64,000 bases of DNA from Hirsutella rhossiliensis (GCF_020360975.1 NW_025408668.1:2666001-2730000), one strand, 5' to 3'; numbered from the stretch's first letter, positions 1-11,534 are shown. Numbers and translations: made by a program. The notes: a model not told the origin generated them from the sequence alone.

Positions 1-847
1 TCGAGCGCCGGACTTAATAGCGCGGCGTACGCTCTCGTAGGTATAGTCTAGAGATAATATCCTATCTTATAAGCGCTAGAGGACCTTATCTTAAAATACC
101 CGCGCTATACGCGCCCCTAAGCTAGTCTATTCCTCCTCGCTAGGCTAAGGCGAAGGTATAAGGGAAGGCTTATCCGTTAGCGCTACGCCTTCCTCTACTA
201 AGGAAGCTCCTATATAAGTCCGTAGCGCTTCTTATAGGATAAGCTATAGATCCTAGGCCTCGATATCCGCTCCCGTTAGCCGGTCTTAATCCCTCTAGGA
301 AAGCGTATCTAGGACTATAGAGTCCTACCCTAGCCGGTACTTAATCGAGAAGTTAAAGTATAAGAGATACTCTACTTAGCGGGCTTACCGCTCTAAGAGG
401 TGCTAGCGGGTTATAAAGTACTTAAGGTTCCTATAGTCTATAAGAACCTTAAAGCTCTTATAGCTCTAGAGCTCCGCTTACTATTACTTAAGGTAGCTAA
501 TAATCGCTAGTATCTCCTTATCGTAAATAGCGTAATTCCGCTCTACTAGGGTTAGCTTATAGGAGTAGAACGCTACTAGTTACTTCCGCCTATCTACCTC
601 TTAAAAGAGCGTTCCTCTAAGTGCCTAGCCGCTATAGTCTACTTTAACTAACGTAGACCGGTCGAAGTCCTACTAAAGTAGCACCGGGGCTTAAGAGAAT
701 AGGTCCTTAAGCATATAGAACGCTCCTTCCTATATAGGCCCCTAGCGAAAGGCGGTCCGCTTCCTAGTAATCTCGTTTAAGGGCATTATAATATAAAAGA
801 AGCCCTTAATAAATATCCTATAATAGTTCGCGAACCTAAGGAAGCTC
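1..847 (-). pseudogene. Gy1 copy A, RNase H part of gypsy pol (decayed)
   Basis: The reverse strand reads as the RNase H region of a Ty3/gypsy polyprotein with frequent TAG/TAA interruptions. Recognisable pieces are a YAIYDKEILAII-like helix near 480-530 and a YRNLKYFITR-like segment near 410-440, which in the family reads HKNLEYFMTT. The same sequence recurs at about 14560-15330 at roughly 85-90 percent identity by eye. The frame continues into the reverse transcriptase at 8606 once the Gy4 insertion is removed. The rest of pol (integrase) lies left of the window. Degradation is by CpA-to-TpA change, so the copy is dead. Confidence 0.8.
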
Positions 848-852
848 CGTAC
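848..852. repeat. Target-site duplication of Gy4, left side (CGTAC)
   Basis: CGTAC precedes the left LTR and TATAC follows the right LTR at 8601-8605. In Gy1 copy B the empty site reads gctcTATACgcc (near 16770), so the two sides come from one CGTAC whose other descendants lost CpG/CpA cytosines to mutation. Confidence 0.85.
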
Positions 853-1109
853 TATAAGGGAACACGTATTATAGTACGATTAGTTAGGTAGTAGAGATAG
901 CTAGAGGTACTACGCTATATATATTATATTTTCCTTATCGTAAGACTAAAGCTTACGAGAAGAGGGATTTCTCCTCTTTAGTTAGAGTAGCGAGTAGTCT
1001 ATAATATATAAGCGGGGTAGGTATAATTTCCTACCAATACCCTACCGATATATTAGTACTATATACCTAAGTACTTTATTAGCCTATACCTCCTAGTAGC
1101 GCTCTTATA
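853..1109 (-). repeat. Gy4 LTR (3' LTR in element orientation)
   Basis: This 257-bp direct repeat matches 8344-8600 along its full length. Differences are overwhelmingly C/T and G/A, for example acacg versus atacg near the start. The element reads on the minus strand, so this is the downstream LTR. Confidence 0.93.
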
Positions 1110-1112
1110 ATT

Positions 1113-1124
1113 ATCTCCCCTTTT
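1113..1124 (-). other. Gy4 polypurine tract
   Basis: On the minus strand this is AAAAGGGGAGAT, lying three bases inside the LTR at 853-1109. That is where a plus-strand primer belongs, and it independently confirms the minus-strand orientation of Gy4. Confidence 0.75.
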
Positions 1125-1282
1125 ATATAGACGTCTCGGCTATATCTTTAATATATATTGCTTTTGCTACGCTATATATATTTAGTTAGGAAGAGAGGTA
1201 GTTTCGGTTATATATCGCGTATATACGCCCGTATAAGTATATATTAGTCTACGCTCTATAACGTTAATAGTTATTATACTAG

Positions 1283-1346
1283 CGGTTGCCGCTAAGCAAC
1301 CGTTGCGGTATCGCTTATATATCGGCCGCGTAACTATAATATAAAG
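1283..1346 (+). promoter_or_regulatory. Putative promoter of the antisense accessory gene
   Basis: Two overlapping inverted repeats stand out: CGGTTGC (1283-1289) pairs with GCAACCG (1296-1302), and GCAAC-C-GTTGC spans 1296-1306. These keep CpA/TpG that are rare around them. A TATA-like box, TATAAAG, lies at 1340-1346, about 80 bp before the ATG at 1425, followed by a pyrimidine-rich stretch (about 1362-1405) typical of fungal leaders. The role is inferred from position only. Confidence 0.4.
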
Positions 1347-1424
1347 AGCGTGCGTATATATCTCTTACTTCTTCTATTTTCTTTTCTTCTTTAACTCTTC
1401 CGCTTACAATTACTATAGAGTTTT

Positions 1425-3060
1425 ATGCCTTTTTTTATTAATCCCTTATACCCTTTTTTATTACTTTTTATCGACGATTTATTAATAATAATACCTTCTA
1501 CGCTAAAGAAGATAAAGAACTATAACGCCGATTTCCTACGCTATATATAGGAGTAGGTAGCGGCGGGTTCGCCCTTAAAGCGTAAGCAATCGGCCTAGAA
1601 GTCTCGTAGTAATACTAGTTCCCCCTTAGCGAAGAAAGCTAAGAAAGGTATAAGGGAATCCTAGTCCTAGGAGACTTTTAGTCTAGGACCTAACGTTAGC
1701 GAGGGTCGTGCCCCCTTTACCCCGCTAAGTGCCCCGACTCCGACTACCGATAAGCCTACCTCTATAGGCCCGGAAACTCGTAAGTCTATTACCCCCGTTA
1801 GCGATACTAATACTAGCGAGGAGATCGTGCCTAGGCGCTCCTAGGTAAGTGCCGATAACCCGGCTACTCTATCTTAATAGGGCGGCTCTAGCTAATAGGA
1901 GATTATCGCCTAGGCCGCTCCTTAGAATAAGTAGGCCGATATTAATAACGAGGCCTAGCTAAGCGAGGGCTAAGACTATCCTAATGCCTAGCTAAACGAG
2001 GGCTAAGATAACGATAACGGTAATAATAGAGACGGCTACGATCCGACTCCTCCTACCGACGAACCTAAGAACGGCGGCGCTAGAAACGAGGGCACCTAGG
2101 CGGCGGCACGAGGCGGTCGCGCTCTTATAAAGAAGCGCACCCGATCTAAGGCTAAAGCCCGCCTAATTAGGGCCTATAGGGTTATCCCTCGTAAGCTCTA
2201 GTATATATATTATTTTAGGACGGTCGTTAAGGAGTATAGTATAACTAAGCCTAAGCCTATTAAGGTGCTCTTAATTAGCTATATTTTCTTAGGGGTTTCC
2301 TCGACGCGCTATAAGTAGTGCTATAGACGTGCCGCGACTTATAACTAAGTAAGTTTCCTCTTAACTTTAAATATTACGATTAATAAGCTAATCCTTCTCG
2401 AGGCCGCTACTCTTATATCTAATAACCGGGCTAATATAGTCGCTATCGTTAAGCACCTACGCGAGCTTAATAAGCTAAAGACCGGTAATAAGGATACCGA
2501 GGACGATAGCTTAAACGTAGGCGTGCTTATTTTTAAGGAGGCTAATCGGCGCCGTCTCGCTATTATAGTATAGTATTTAGCCGAGGCTTTTAATACCGCT
2601 AAGACGGCCTATCGTAAGTCCTTTAGGACTATAGGTATATAGAAGTCTACTATCGTAAGTTTTATCTAACCCTTTTATTAGCGACCGCCTAACGATATAC
2701 TAGGTCGAGCGTGCCGACTACTATACGCTAATTAATAAGCGCCGCGAGCTTATTATTCGCTTTAACCCCGCGCCCTTATTCGATATCGCCCGTATAAGCC
2801 TAGAGTACTAGGCCTAGGAATCCCGGTTAAAACTCCGCCTTATCGACGGCGATATAGGCTATACTTCTTAGTAGTACGCCTTACTATTTACTAAGGCCGA
2901 GGTAAGTACCGTGCTAATAAAGATAGGTCTTAACGTAGAGGATAAGGAAGGAGCGGAGGATAGGGTAGTTCTAGTATTTCTAGAGGTATTCGGTATAGTA
3001 GAGGGGGCGCCTTAGTTAGTTCCCGCTACGCCGGTAAAAAAGAGGGGTAGTCGGAAGTAA
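1425..3060 (+). pseudogene. Gy4 antisense accessory ORF, two exons, about 528 codons (RIP-damaged)
   Basis: Exon 1 is 1425-2654 (410 codons from the first ATG) and exon 2 is 2704-3060 (119 codons including TAA). The single frame holds only TAG/TAA interruptions and no TGA, as expected if the stops were CAG, CAA or TGG codons before RIP. The predicted protein has a short hydrophobic N-terminus, a Ser/Thr/Pro-rich stretch (codons about 60-140), an Asn/Asp-rich low-complexity stretch with a repeated (L/Q)-NEG/SEG motif (about 165-210), a basic patch with IKKRTRSKAKAR (about 235-250), an Asp/Glu patch and a basic C-terminus ending KKRGSRK. I do not recognise a family. It converges on pol, whose stop is at 3330. 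Transcription from the opposite strand of a retrotransposon implies its own promoter. The basic patches could suggest nucleic-acid binding, but that is speculation. Confidence 0.7.
2655..2703 (+). other. Spliceosomal intron in the accessory gene (49 nt)
   Basis: It starts GTAAGT, has a CCTAAC branch-point-like motif 13 bases before the end, and finishes ATACTAG. It is phase 0: exon 1 ends with a whole codon and the exon 2 frame starts with a whole codon directly after the AG. Length and signals are typical of filamentous ascomycete introns. Confidence 0.72.
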
Positions 3061-3329
3061 TAAATAGGTCTTATCTTTCTTTTATTTAGTTACGACTATC
3101 CTTCTCTCCTTTATCGTTAGGGTCTCGATAGAGTTATAGTTTAGTTTTATTTTCCTTAATAATATTTAATAGGTAGTATAGATAGTTTTCCCTTATTCTC
3201 TTATTTTACTATTTTATATATAGTTATAGGATATTCGGGCGTGCTAATACGTTAACGAGTTAGTAGCGATTTAGTAGGGATTTATTACCGATTTAGTAGT
3301 ATCTCCCTACGCTAGTAGGTTTCCTTACT
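3061..3329. other. Spacer between convergent accessory gene and pol
   Basis: This AT-rich 269-bp spacer between two convergent stops contains a short reiterated motif (cgatttagtag and variants, about 3265-3300). No reading frame or known signal is evident. It would have to contain both polyadenylation sites. Confidence 0.5.
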
Positions 3330-6300
3330 TTACTTAGTCTTACGCTTCTTTTTCCCGGTTAGGCGAGCAATATATTCTTTAATAAGGTCTTAGCTATTCG
3401 CTATATCTTCGGCCTCGACCTATTAGTTATACTTAGCTAGCTATCCTTTCTATTTAATAAGGAAAAAGGTATCGCCCTTAGATCCTTTTTAGTCTTTAAT
3501 CTCTTAGACTTCTTATTCGCCTTCGTTATCCTCTAAGTCTAGCATTAGTAGGGTTTCGCTATCTTTACGGGTGCCTTTACGCTCCTTCTATAGTTCTAAG
3601 AGACTAATATAGAAAACGTTATAGAGGCGTAAGTACTTTTTAGGGAGTATAAGACGATATACTTACTTTCTAATAGCTTATAGGACCCGAAACGGTTTAA
3701 TATACTTAGGTAAGAGTTTTCTTTTTTCGTCCTTAAGGTATAAGTTCTTTATCGATAATACTATAAGGTCTCCTACTTTTAGTATAAGCGGTTAGTGCCT
3801 TAAATCGTAGTATTACGCTTACGATTTAATAGCCTTTCCTTAGTATTCCTTAAGCCTCTTTTATAGCTCTTATAGCCTAGTAACTCTTACTCTTACTTTA
3901 GGTACCCCCCTCTAAATAATATCGTCCTTAGTATTAATATAGAAGTTTAGTTAGTAACCTATTAACGCTTCGTTAGGTAATAACCTAGTTATCGCGTTCT
4001 TTATATTATTATATATAAATTAAGTAATACGTAGGAGTAACGCTTAGTTAGTTTATTCTAAGTTAGTAAAGTATCTTAAGTAGTACTATATAGCTTAGTT
4101 TATTCGTTCTATTTACCCGTTAGTTTATAGGTAAAATACTATCGATAGCTTACGTTTTACTTATAAAATAAAATAGAGATCTAACTAGAACTTACTTATA
4201 AATAGGGACCCTCTATTTAAGATAATGCCTTTCGGAGGTCTATATACTAATTTAACTTAGTAATAGAATAATTCTACTAGCTCTAGGGCTATTATTATCT
4301 TAGAGATAGGAAAGAAGAGGCAATACTTAGTATATTAGTCTACGATTACTAAGATCGTATTAACGTCTTATCTATTATACTATACTTTAAGTAGACCTAT
4401 AGTAAAGTCTATTAATAATTCTTCCTATAGTCGTATAGGATATAGTAACGATTATATAGTGCTATAGGGGCGATGCCTCCTAGATACTATACCTTAATAT
4501 ACTAGGTATAACTAAACGTATTTATTTATATCTTTTATTATTCTATCTTAGTAGAAGTTCCTTACTAGTAGTTTACTAATACGTTAGGAGCTAAAGTATC
4601 TTACTAACGGATCGTTATAAAAGAGCTATATTAGCTCTTACTATAAGGCTGCCTCTAGAGGCACTACGATACGACCCTTTTATAGTAGTAGTCTATCTAG
4701 GCGCACTAACTAAAAACCCTTCCTTTTCGAGAAGTCTTTAGTCTCCTTTAGCCTACTAATCGCTACGTTAACCGACTAAGTACGTTTTAGTAACTCTAGT
4801 AATAGTTCTAGAACTTCTACTATATAAACCTTTATATAGTAGGCTTCTTTGCGGTCTTCCTTAAAAGTAACTATTTATAACTAGCTCTCTCTTTAGCTTA
4901 ATCGGCTAATTATTTAGTCTCGCGCCTAAATTATTATAGTTTCGCATAGATAAACATATATTTTCCTTATATAAAGGCACTTTACTACGCTTATATTAAC
5001 TCGAGGTTAAGTATCTCTTTACCTATAAAAACGCCTCGTTATTTCTCTATATAGATATAGTATTAATAGTAGCTAGCTTTACTTATAGCTCTAGTAATAG
5101 TTCTATAGATAGGGGCTTCTCGCCCTTATATCTAGGCATTCTCGATAGCGCGTCCGCTAGGTTAGATTTACCTATATAATACTTAATCGTAAAGTCGAAT
5201 AGTACTAAATATATATACTATCTTACTTACCTCCTATTTAGGGAGGTCTAGTATATAAACGTTTAGAGGTTATAATAGTCCGATAATACCTCTACTTTAT
5301 ACGCTACCCCTTTAACGTAATATCGCTAGTATTTAAATAACTTAACGATAGCAAAGAGTTCTTAGTCTAGAATACTATAATTAAGTTCGGCTCTAGTAAA
5401 CTTCCTTAACTAAAATACGATCGGATAGTAACGTCCTTCGTTATTAGGTTAAGAGATAATCCCTACTATCGCGAATTGCGATATATCTATTTCGATGCGA
5501 ATACGTCTTTCCGGATTATAATATCGGAGGAGTAGGGCTCCTTAAAAAGCATCCTTAAGAGCCTAAAACGCTGCCCTTTTAGTAAGGTTTAGCTCTATAC
5601 TCCCTAGCTTCTTCCTATTTTTGCTCCCCTTTAGTAATATAGTTAGGGGCGCTACGACTCCTAAGTACCTATATATAAATCGTCGGTAAAAATTATAGAA
5701 CCTAAGGAAAACCTAAATATTATAGTAGGTTATAGGTTTAGGCTATTAGGCTATTACCTTTACCCGTCGAGGGTCTATCGATACCCTATCGATAGATAAA
5801 ATAAACCTAAGGAACTCGACTAACTATTAATAGAAGATATACTTTAATAGTTTTATATAAAGCTTTATAGCCCTTAACCTTTCTATTACTTATTATAAGT
5901 ATCTAGTATATTCTTCTCTTATCTTAGAGTATATAAGGATATCGTTAAGGTAGACTACGTAGATTATATCTACGAGCCCCTTAAGCGCCTAATAGATATA
6001 GCTCTAAAACGTAGCTAGTGCGTTAGTAAGTCTAAAGGGCATTACTAGGTATTTAAAATATCCGTAACGCGTTTAGAAAGCGGTCTTCTATTTATCTCCT
6101 TCTTAAATTCGAATACGTTAATACGTATTCTATATATTAATCTTAGAAAAATACTTAGCTCCTTAATAGCGGTTAATAATCTCCGAAATAAGGGGTAAAG
6201 GGTACCGATTCTTTTACGTAACCTAGTTAAGTCCTCGGTAGTCTATATATAGCCGTAAGGTACTATCCTTTTTTAGAACGAAAAGGATAGGCGCCCTAGC

Positions 6301-7250
6301 TAGGCTCTTTAACTCCCGGATTATTTTCCTTTTTATTACGTCTTAGATCTAGTCGCGTAACACTTAGAGTTCCCTTTACGATAGAAGGTAAATCGGTCTA
6401 TAAGGAGGTTCTATATTAGGGATTAAATTAATTAAGTAATCCGTTCCCTTTCTAGCTAGTAATAAATTAGATTTATTAGCTAAGAAGGTATCTTTAAACT
6501 AGTAGAGAGTTAGTAGGATTTCGGCCTATTCTTCCTATAGAATCCCTTTATCTTCGTCTTTATCTAGTAGCGGGATTAGCTTAGGATTAAGCGCTATTAT
6601 ATATACCCTTACTTCGTTCCTATATTCCCAAAGGAATCTACGGGGATTCTATAGGGTTTCGCTGCCTAGTTAATACTTAAACTACTACTATCGTTTTTAT
6701 AGGATAATATAGATACGTTTATCCTCTAAGGTAGTAACTAATAAAAGGATTAGTACCCGATCGTTTAGCGTTAACTTATCGGTACCGATATAAAAATAAG
6801 TAATTGTCTTTTCGGTGCCCCTTATATTTATTATTTAGAGCGGCACTAACTATACTCTATACTCCCTTACCCTACTATTATTAAGCCTTAATAACTTAGG
6901 GTATAATAGCGCTACTTATAGTAATCCCTACTATCGGGCAAAGTATACGTTTATAAGGTTAACGGCACCGTAAGTATCTAAGTATATAGGGACTTTAATA
7001 GGGTTTCGCCCTAATATCGTTATAAGAGTTTTAAGTAACTATCTTATAGGTATTAAGTTTACTAAGGGAAAGGCGTTTACCTTAATATCTTACCTTTTCC
7101 CTATTTTATAGTATTAAGTCTAAGAGTCTTTACTAGGGTTTCTACTTTTAGAGAATTAGTATATTTTATAGATAGGTATCCTAGCTTATTATATTAGAAA
7201 CATATAATTCCCGATCGAGTAGAAGATCCTCTTCCTTAATAACGTCCCCT
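3330..7250 (-). pseudogene. pol: Gy4 pol: protease, RT, RNase H, integrase, chromodomain (RIP-damaged)
   Basis: The reverse strand carries the Ty3/gypsy pol order. Protease is faint (about 7150-6850). RT (about 6350-5700) has LRLYIDYRGLN near 6240, a KTAF block near 6080 and the catalytic motif now VVYLNDI near 5950 (family YLDD). RNase H follows (about 5560-5000). The integrase zinc region is at about 4620-4470 and the catalytic core with DFTIGL and a GSLFISKF block at about 4420-4220. A GPY/F-like segment (YNVFHVSLLEL) lies near 3640. The chromodomain (about 3560-3350) has FFFIKWKGQLAEYN. The frame ends KKKRKTK-stop at 3330. Many TAG/TAA codons make it non-functional. Confidence 0.88.
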
Positions 7251-7489
7251 AGTTTAGCCCCTAGTAGGTATATTGCTAGCTTACTCCTCTCTAATTCCTT
7301 CCCCTATATATACCGCCTTAGGGTATAGTACTACTTCTATTCCCGGTTCCTTTAAGGGTAGAAGTAGTATTAGTACGTTGCCTCTTATTAGTAGTAGTAT
7401 CCTAATATCGTTAGGCGACTTATATAAGCTCTTCCTATTAATAGGTATAGATAGGTATCGAATAGAGGTTAATTTAGTCCCGAAGTTAT

Positions 7490-8325
7490 AGCTCTAGCTT
7501 AGCGAAAAACGTAAGAGTACGCGCCTTTTCCGATAAGCGTTCGAAATACCTCTCTAAGGAGTTAAGGTATAAGCTAAACTCTAGGGGGGACTAGCCTTCT
7601 TATTAGCGAGCCTCCTTTAATTATATCGCTAATAGTATCTCCCTATTCGTAGTATCCTTAATTAAGATAAGTATCTATTCCTTAAAGTATACCTAATCCG
7701 TGCTATATTTAGTTCGGTTAATCGGCGTTTATTCTTTAAGGTATCGGCGCTATCTCGCTTTATAGTCGCTATATATATAATCTACCGCGTAGAGGATCTT
7801 TATTTTATCGCGACGAAAGCGTCTAGGCGCTGCCCTAAAGGCGTCCTCTAGATTATAAGTCTAGTTTAGACGTTTCCGTGCATTAATAGGTTAGGATAAT
7901 TAAGCGATGTTTTTAATCTTAACCTCGCTACCGCGACTACCGTCCGATTTAGGGGAGTAGGACCGTCGACGCTTCCCTAAACGGATAGCGATAGCACCGG
8001 CGCGTTTAGTAATTTCCTCCTCTAATTATATAACGCGATCTTATAGGCGTTTCGTCTCCTCTAGCTCCTTAACGCGCGCTTATAGGGCCGTGAGCTTTTC
8101 TTTACGAGACGGTTATCTTACGCCTATAGGTAGCGATATCTTCGATATAGTTATAACGCCGTCCGTAGTAGGGGTCTATTCTAAGGATATATCTTCCTAT
8201 TCTTTATCTCCCGAGTAGATACTCGATATATATAATAAAGAGGCCTCGACTAGTTAACTACTACGTCGCGCTATAGGAGCGTTACGTAGTCTTCTCTAAG
8301 TAGCTATCTCTACTAGGTAACTAAA
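7490..8325 (-). pseudogene. gag: Gy4 gag (RIP-damaged)
   Basis: The reverse strand gives a gag-like frame with an N-terminal coiled-coil-like segment (RARVKELEETKRL near 8090-8040), a basic region RLGKRRRSYSPKSD near 7990-7950 and a YNLEDAFRAAPRRFRRDK block near 7860-7810. The last is a spacing typical of fungal chromovirus capsids. It follows the 5' LTR (8344-8600) directly and precedes pol. The start codon is not certain. Stops are TAG/TAA only. Confidence 0.65.
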
Positions 8326-8343
8326 AAGGGAAGCTTTAGAAAT

Positions 8344-8600
8344 TATAAGGGAATACGTATTACGGTATAATTAGTTAGGTAGTAGAGATAGCTAGAGGTA
8401 CTACGCTATATATATTATATTCTCCTCGTCGTAAGACTAAAGCTTATAAGAAGAGGGATTTCTCCTCTTTAGTCGGAGTAGCGAGTAGTCTATAATATAC
8501 GAGCGGGGTAGGCACGATTCCTTACCGATACCCTACCGATATATTAATACTACGTACCTAAGTGCTTTATTAGCCCGTACCTCCTAGTAGCGCTCTTATA
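8344..8600 (-). repeat. Gy4 LTR (5' LTR in element orientation)
   Basis: This is the partner of 853-1109, also 257 bp. It keeps slightly more CpG/CpA sites (for example tacctaagtg, cgtacctcc) than its partner, so the two LTRs were hit by RIP unequally. I could not identify a clear tRNA primer site in the bases just inside it. Confidence 0.93.
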
Positions 8601-8605
8601 TATAC
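8601..8605. repeat. Target-site duplication of Gy4, right side (TATAC)
   Basis: This is the mutated partner of CGTAC at 848-852. The Gy1 reading resumes immediately after it. Confidence 0.85.
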
Positions 8606-10250
8606 GCCTATCTACGTAGTTAGGGCAGCCTAGTCCTAAATCGCTTAGATCTTTATAGGATCCGCCTATATACTTACGCTAGCGTAGATAGTAAAGCCTA
8701 GGTACTTAACCCTCTTAACCTTAAATTCGCACTTATCTAGGTCGAGGTAGAGCCTATAAAGTTAGAGGCGCTCTAGGACCCTCTATACTTTCCGTATATA
8801 GTCCTTATAGGAGCCGCTCGTATAAATAAGGATATTATTTATATATATAGAGGCGAACTTATTAAGGAAGTCCCGAAGCACGTTATTAATATAACGCTAG
8901 AAGGTAGCGGGCGCTCCTAAGAGGCTAAAGGGCGTTATAAGCTACTTAAATAACCTATAGCGTATATAGAACGCCGTCTTCTACTTATTACCCTCCGAGA
9001 TCTATACCTTATAGAACGCCTATTTTATATCTAGCTTTATAAACTACTTTGCCTTTAAAAGGTTATAGAGCGTATCTAAGATTAAGGGTAAGGGGTAGCG
9101 GTCCGGCCTTATAATTACGTTTAGAGCCCTATAGTTATAATAGAACTATATCCCGCCCCTTAGTTTATATATAAATAAGACCGGCGCTCTTACTTTAGAG
9201 CTACTTACTTAAATAAAACCCTTATTTAAGAGGTCCCTTAGCGTCTTCTTTAGCACTAGTAGTTCCGCGTATAATATACTATATAACGGTCTAAACGGTA
9301 TAGGCAGTTCCTACCCCTTCTTATTAGTATAGAGTACGATCTTATAGTCTACCCCTAGCTTATATAAGTTAAGCTTATCCGCTTCCTAGGACTTAAATAG
9401 CGGTAGGAGGTCGTAAAAGCGCTTTAGTATCTACTACTATAGCTTAGAGGGCGACTTTAGCTTCTTTGCCTAAAGGGCCTTATCGATATCCGCTAGGCTA
9501 ACTATATAGACCGCTACGTTAGCCGCTACCCGGCCTTCCTCCCGCTCTAACTATCGCACGGTTCCTATAAAGATAGAGGCAAGGACTTCTTATACTAAGT
9601 ATAAAGCTCGCACGCTTAGTCTTACGCCTATAGAACCGTCGTTATAGCGGACCTACCGTTATATAGGCCTAAACTATAGCTTCTTTTAATATAGAACCGA
9701 GTATAACTCTATATATAATAACTAAGGTTTCCTAAGGATTAAGGGAAACTTTAGTTAAGGGATTATATAGGCTACGATAAGCTTACGGCAACCGTCGACC
9801 TCTATAGCTAGCTACGTAATACCCCTAATTACTATACCCTTTATCGCGCTTAAGGCGCCCTTTACTTACCTTAGGGCGATCTTTTCTACCGGCACTTATA
9901 TCTCTCGTATAAGCGCCTCGTTAACTACGGCGTAGCACTAGTAGCCCTTATCTATAAGGGCGGCGACGGGTAAAGAGTTATTAACTATAACTTATATTAA
10001 AGTAGGCTCCTCTTTTATATAGGCGGATAATTCCTCCTTCTCCTTTACTAGTACTAGTAATTAAGGCTCTAGAGCCCGTCTTTACTCTAGAGCTACTCTT
10101 TTTCCTTTAGGCCTAAGGGAGCGGAGTCCTCTTCGTCGTCTAAGGCAAGGAGCGGTTCTATCTTCGCTACTCGAACTACTATAAGCCGCTTAGCTAAAAG
10201 GAAGGGGCATTTTAATATAAAGTATATAGATACGCTATAACGTAGGTAGC
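8606..10250 (-). pseudogene. pol: Gy1 copy A, protease and reverse transcriptase (RIP-damaged)
   Basis: The reverse strand reads a Ty3/gypsy RT: a KTAFYTRY block near 8970, LITPFSLLGAPATF near 8930, the catalytic motif now FASIYINNILIY near 8870-8830 (family YxDD, both Asp codons now Asn), DLDKCEFKVKRVKYLGF near 8750-8700, and GVQGFLGFANYY at the left end. Protease probably lies around 10150-9800. The frame would continue into RNase H at 847 after excision of Gy4. A second, more decayed copy covers 16770-18348. The order matches a chromovirus on the minus strand. Confidence 0.85.
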
Positions 10251-10399
10251 GGCCGTTAGCTTTTCTTTTCCCGATTTCCTTACTTATTACTTACTTCGCC
10301 CGCTACTTAAAGAGTAAGATAGTATAGGGGATATTTAAAGACGACTTCCTACCACGTTTAGCTCGGTCTATATAGGTAGCCGATATTAGGGTGTCTCTA

Positions 10400-11260
10400 T
10401 TAGTATTAATAGTCGGCTATTCCTCTTATAGAGGGGCAGTAATCCCGTTACCGCTATATAGCGTGCGCTTATAAAGCTTCTAGAAACGCGGCGTCTACTT
10501 ATAGCCCTATACTACCTTTATTAACTAGCTTATATACTCGCCGTAGTTAGTAGGTATAATTATAAGGATAAGTAGCTCCTATAGGGCTAGCGTAATCGAG
10601 TTCCGTAACTATATAAGCTTTACGCTATCTTCCTATACTATGGTTCCCGCTGCTTATAAGAGCGTCTCTTCGAAGTTAAAGAGGAATTCGCTAAAGGTCT
10701 GCTTATCCCTCTACTTAAGGGTCCGTAGCCTATCCTACGCCTTCTCCCGCTCCTATACGTTGCCGAACGTATATATAAGGTATTAGAAGAAGTCCTATAG
10801 GTCGCGTCTACCTCTAGGGCCGCCCTTATCCTAGAATCCGGAGATCCGCTATATCTAGGGCTCCGGTAGCGTATAGAGGAGCGAATACCACGCTATATTA
10901 CGATAGCCGTTTAGGCCCTATTTCTTATCTATTATAAACTTTATTTATAGCTAGCTAAGGAAGAAGTAGAAGGACTTAGGCTTACCGTCCTAAGTTAGCT
11001 AAGGAAGCGGCTTCTATATTAGTAGTGCCGCCGCCGTAACCGGTATTACTAAGGTCGTAGGGGTTAACGCTAGTCTCGTAGACGGCTCCCTTAGTATAGC
11101 GAGAACCTCGTTCTTCTCGCTAGCCGTCGCGCTTTTAATCGCTTCTAGGATAGCTATAATACTTCCTATCCGCCTAAGGGGTAGCGGGGTGCTCCCTTAA
11201 GGAAGCGGCACCCTTTCTAGGGAGATATCTATTAGATCTATTAGTTAATAGCTTATACTA
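10400..11260 (-). pseudogene. gag: Gy1 copy A gag (RIP-damaged)
   Basis: The reverse strand carries a gag frame: near the N-terminus IAILEAIKSATASEKNEVLA (about 11160-11100), then FYFFLSQL and a WYSLL-type capsid segment (about 10960-10890), and an EFLFNFEETL-like segment further down (about 10690). These are the usual spacing and style of fungal chromovirus capsid domains. The start lies near 11250, but no intact ATG is certain. Interrupting codons are TAG/TAA. Confidence 0.6.
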
Positions 11261-11534
11261 TTACGGAGTAAGTAAAGGCGTATATATAGGTGCCGTCTAT
11301 AGGATAATATTAATAAGCTATATAGAGCTCTTCTATACGCGGCTAGCCCGCCCTTATACTTACGAGATCCGGCCCTCCGTACGTAATTATATAGCTTAGG
11401 CCGCGGCCTAAGCCTATTACCTATAATAGTTAAAGACTCTTATAATAATAGCCTTAATAATAATAATAACTCTAATTAGTAAGTTCCTTACTTTATAAAG
11501 TAGGAGGCTATATTCTATTATACTAACTTCTATA
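11261..11534. other. Noncoding gap, candidate Gy1 LTR and accessory-gene promoter
   Basis: This lies between the start of Gy1 copy A gag (minus) and the plus-strand accessory frame. By analogy with Gy4 a Gy1 LTR is expected here. No second LTR copy is inside the window, so termini cannot be fixed. It includes a (TAA)n tract at about 11440-11470. Confidence 0.35.

Larger units (their letters stand above)
853..8600 (-). mobile_element. Gy4: complete Ty3/gypsy chromovirus, 7748 bp, RIP-inactivated
   Basis: Two LTRs of identical length (257 bp) bracket minus-strand gag, protease, reverse transcriptase, RNase H, integrase and a C-terminal chromodomain, in the order usual for chromoviruses. The LTR termini read TATAAG...CTTATA, which is the expected TG...CA ends after RIP. 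A 5-bp duplication flanks the element. It sits inside Gy1 copy A, whose halves join across it with no loss. Unusually, an antisense accessory gene (1425-3060) lies between the end of pol and the 3' LTR. All frames contain multiple TAG/TAA codons, so the element cannot move by itself. Confidence 0.93.

Noticed and set aside
7273..7491. 72-codon plus-strand open frame
   Set aside because: It lies opposite the Gy4 gag/protease boundary on the minus strand and has Leu/Ser-rich composition typical of the complement of decayed coding DNA.
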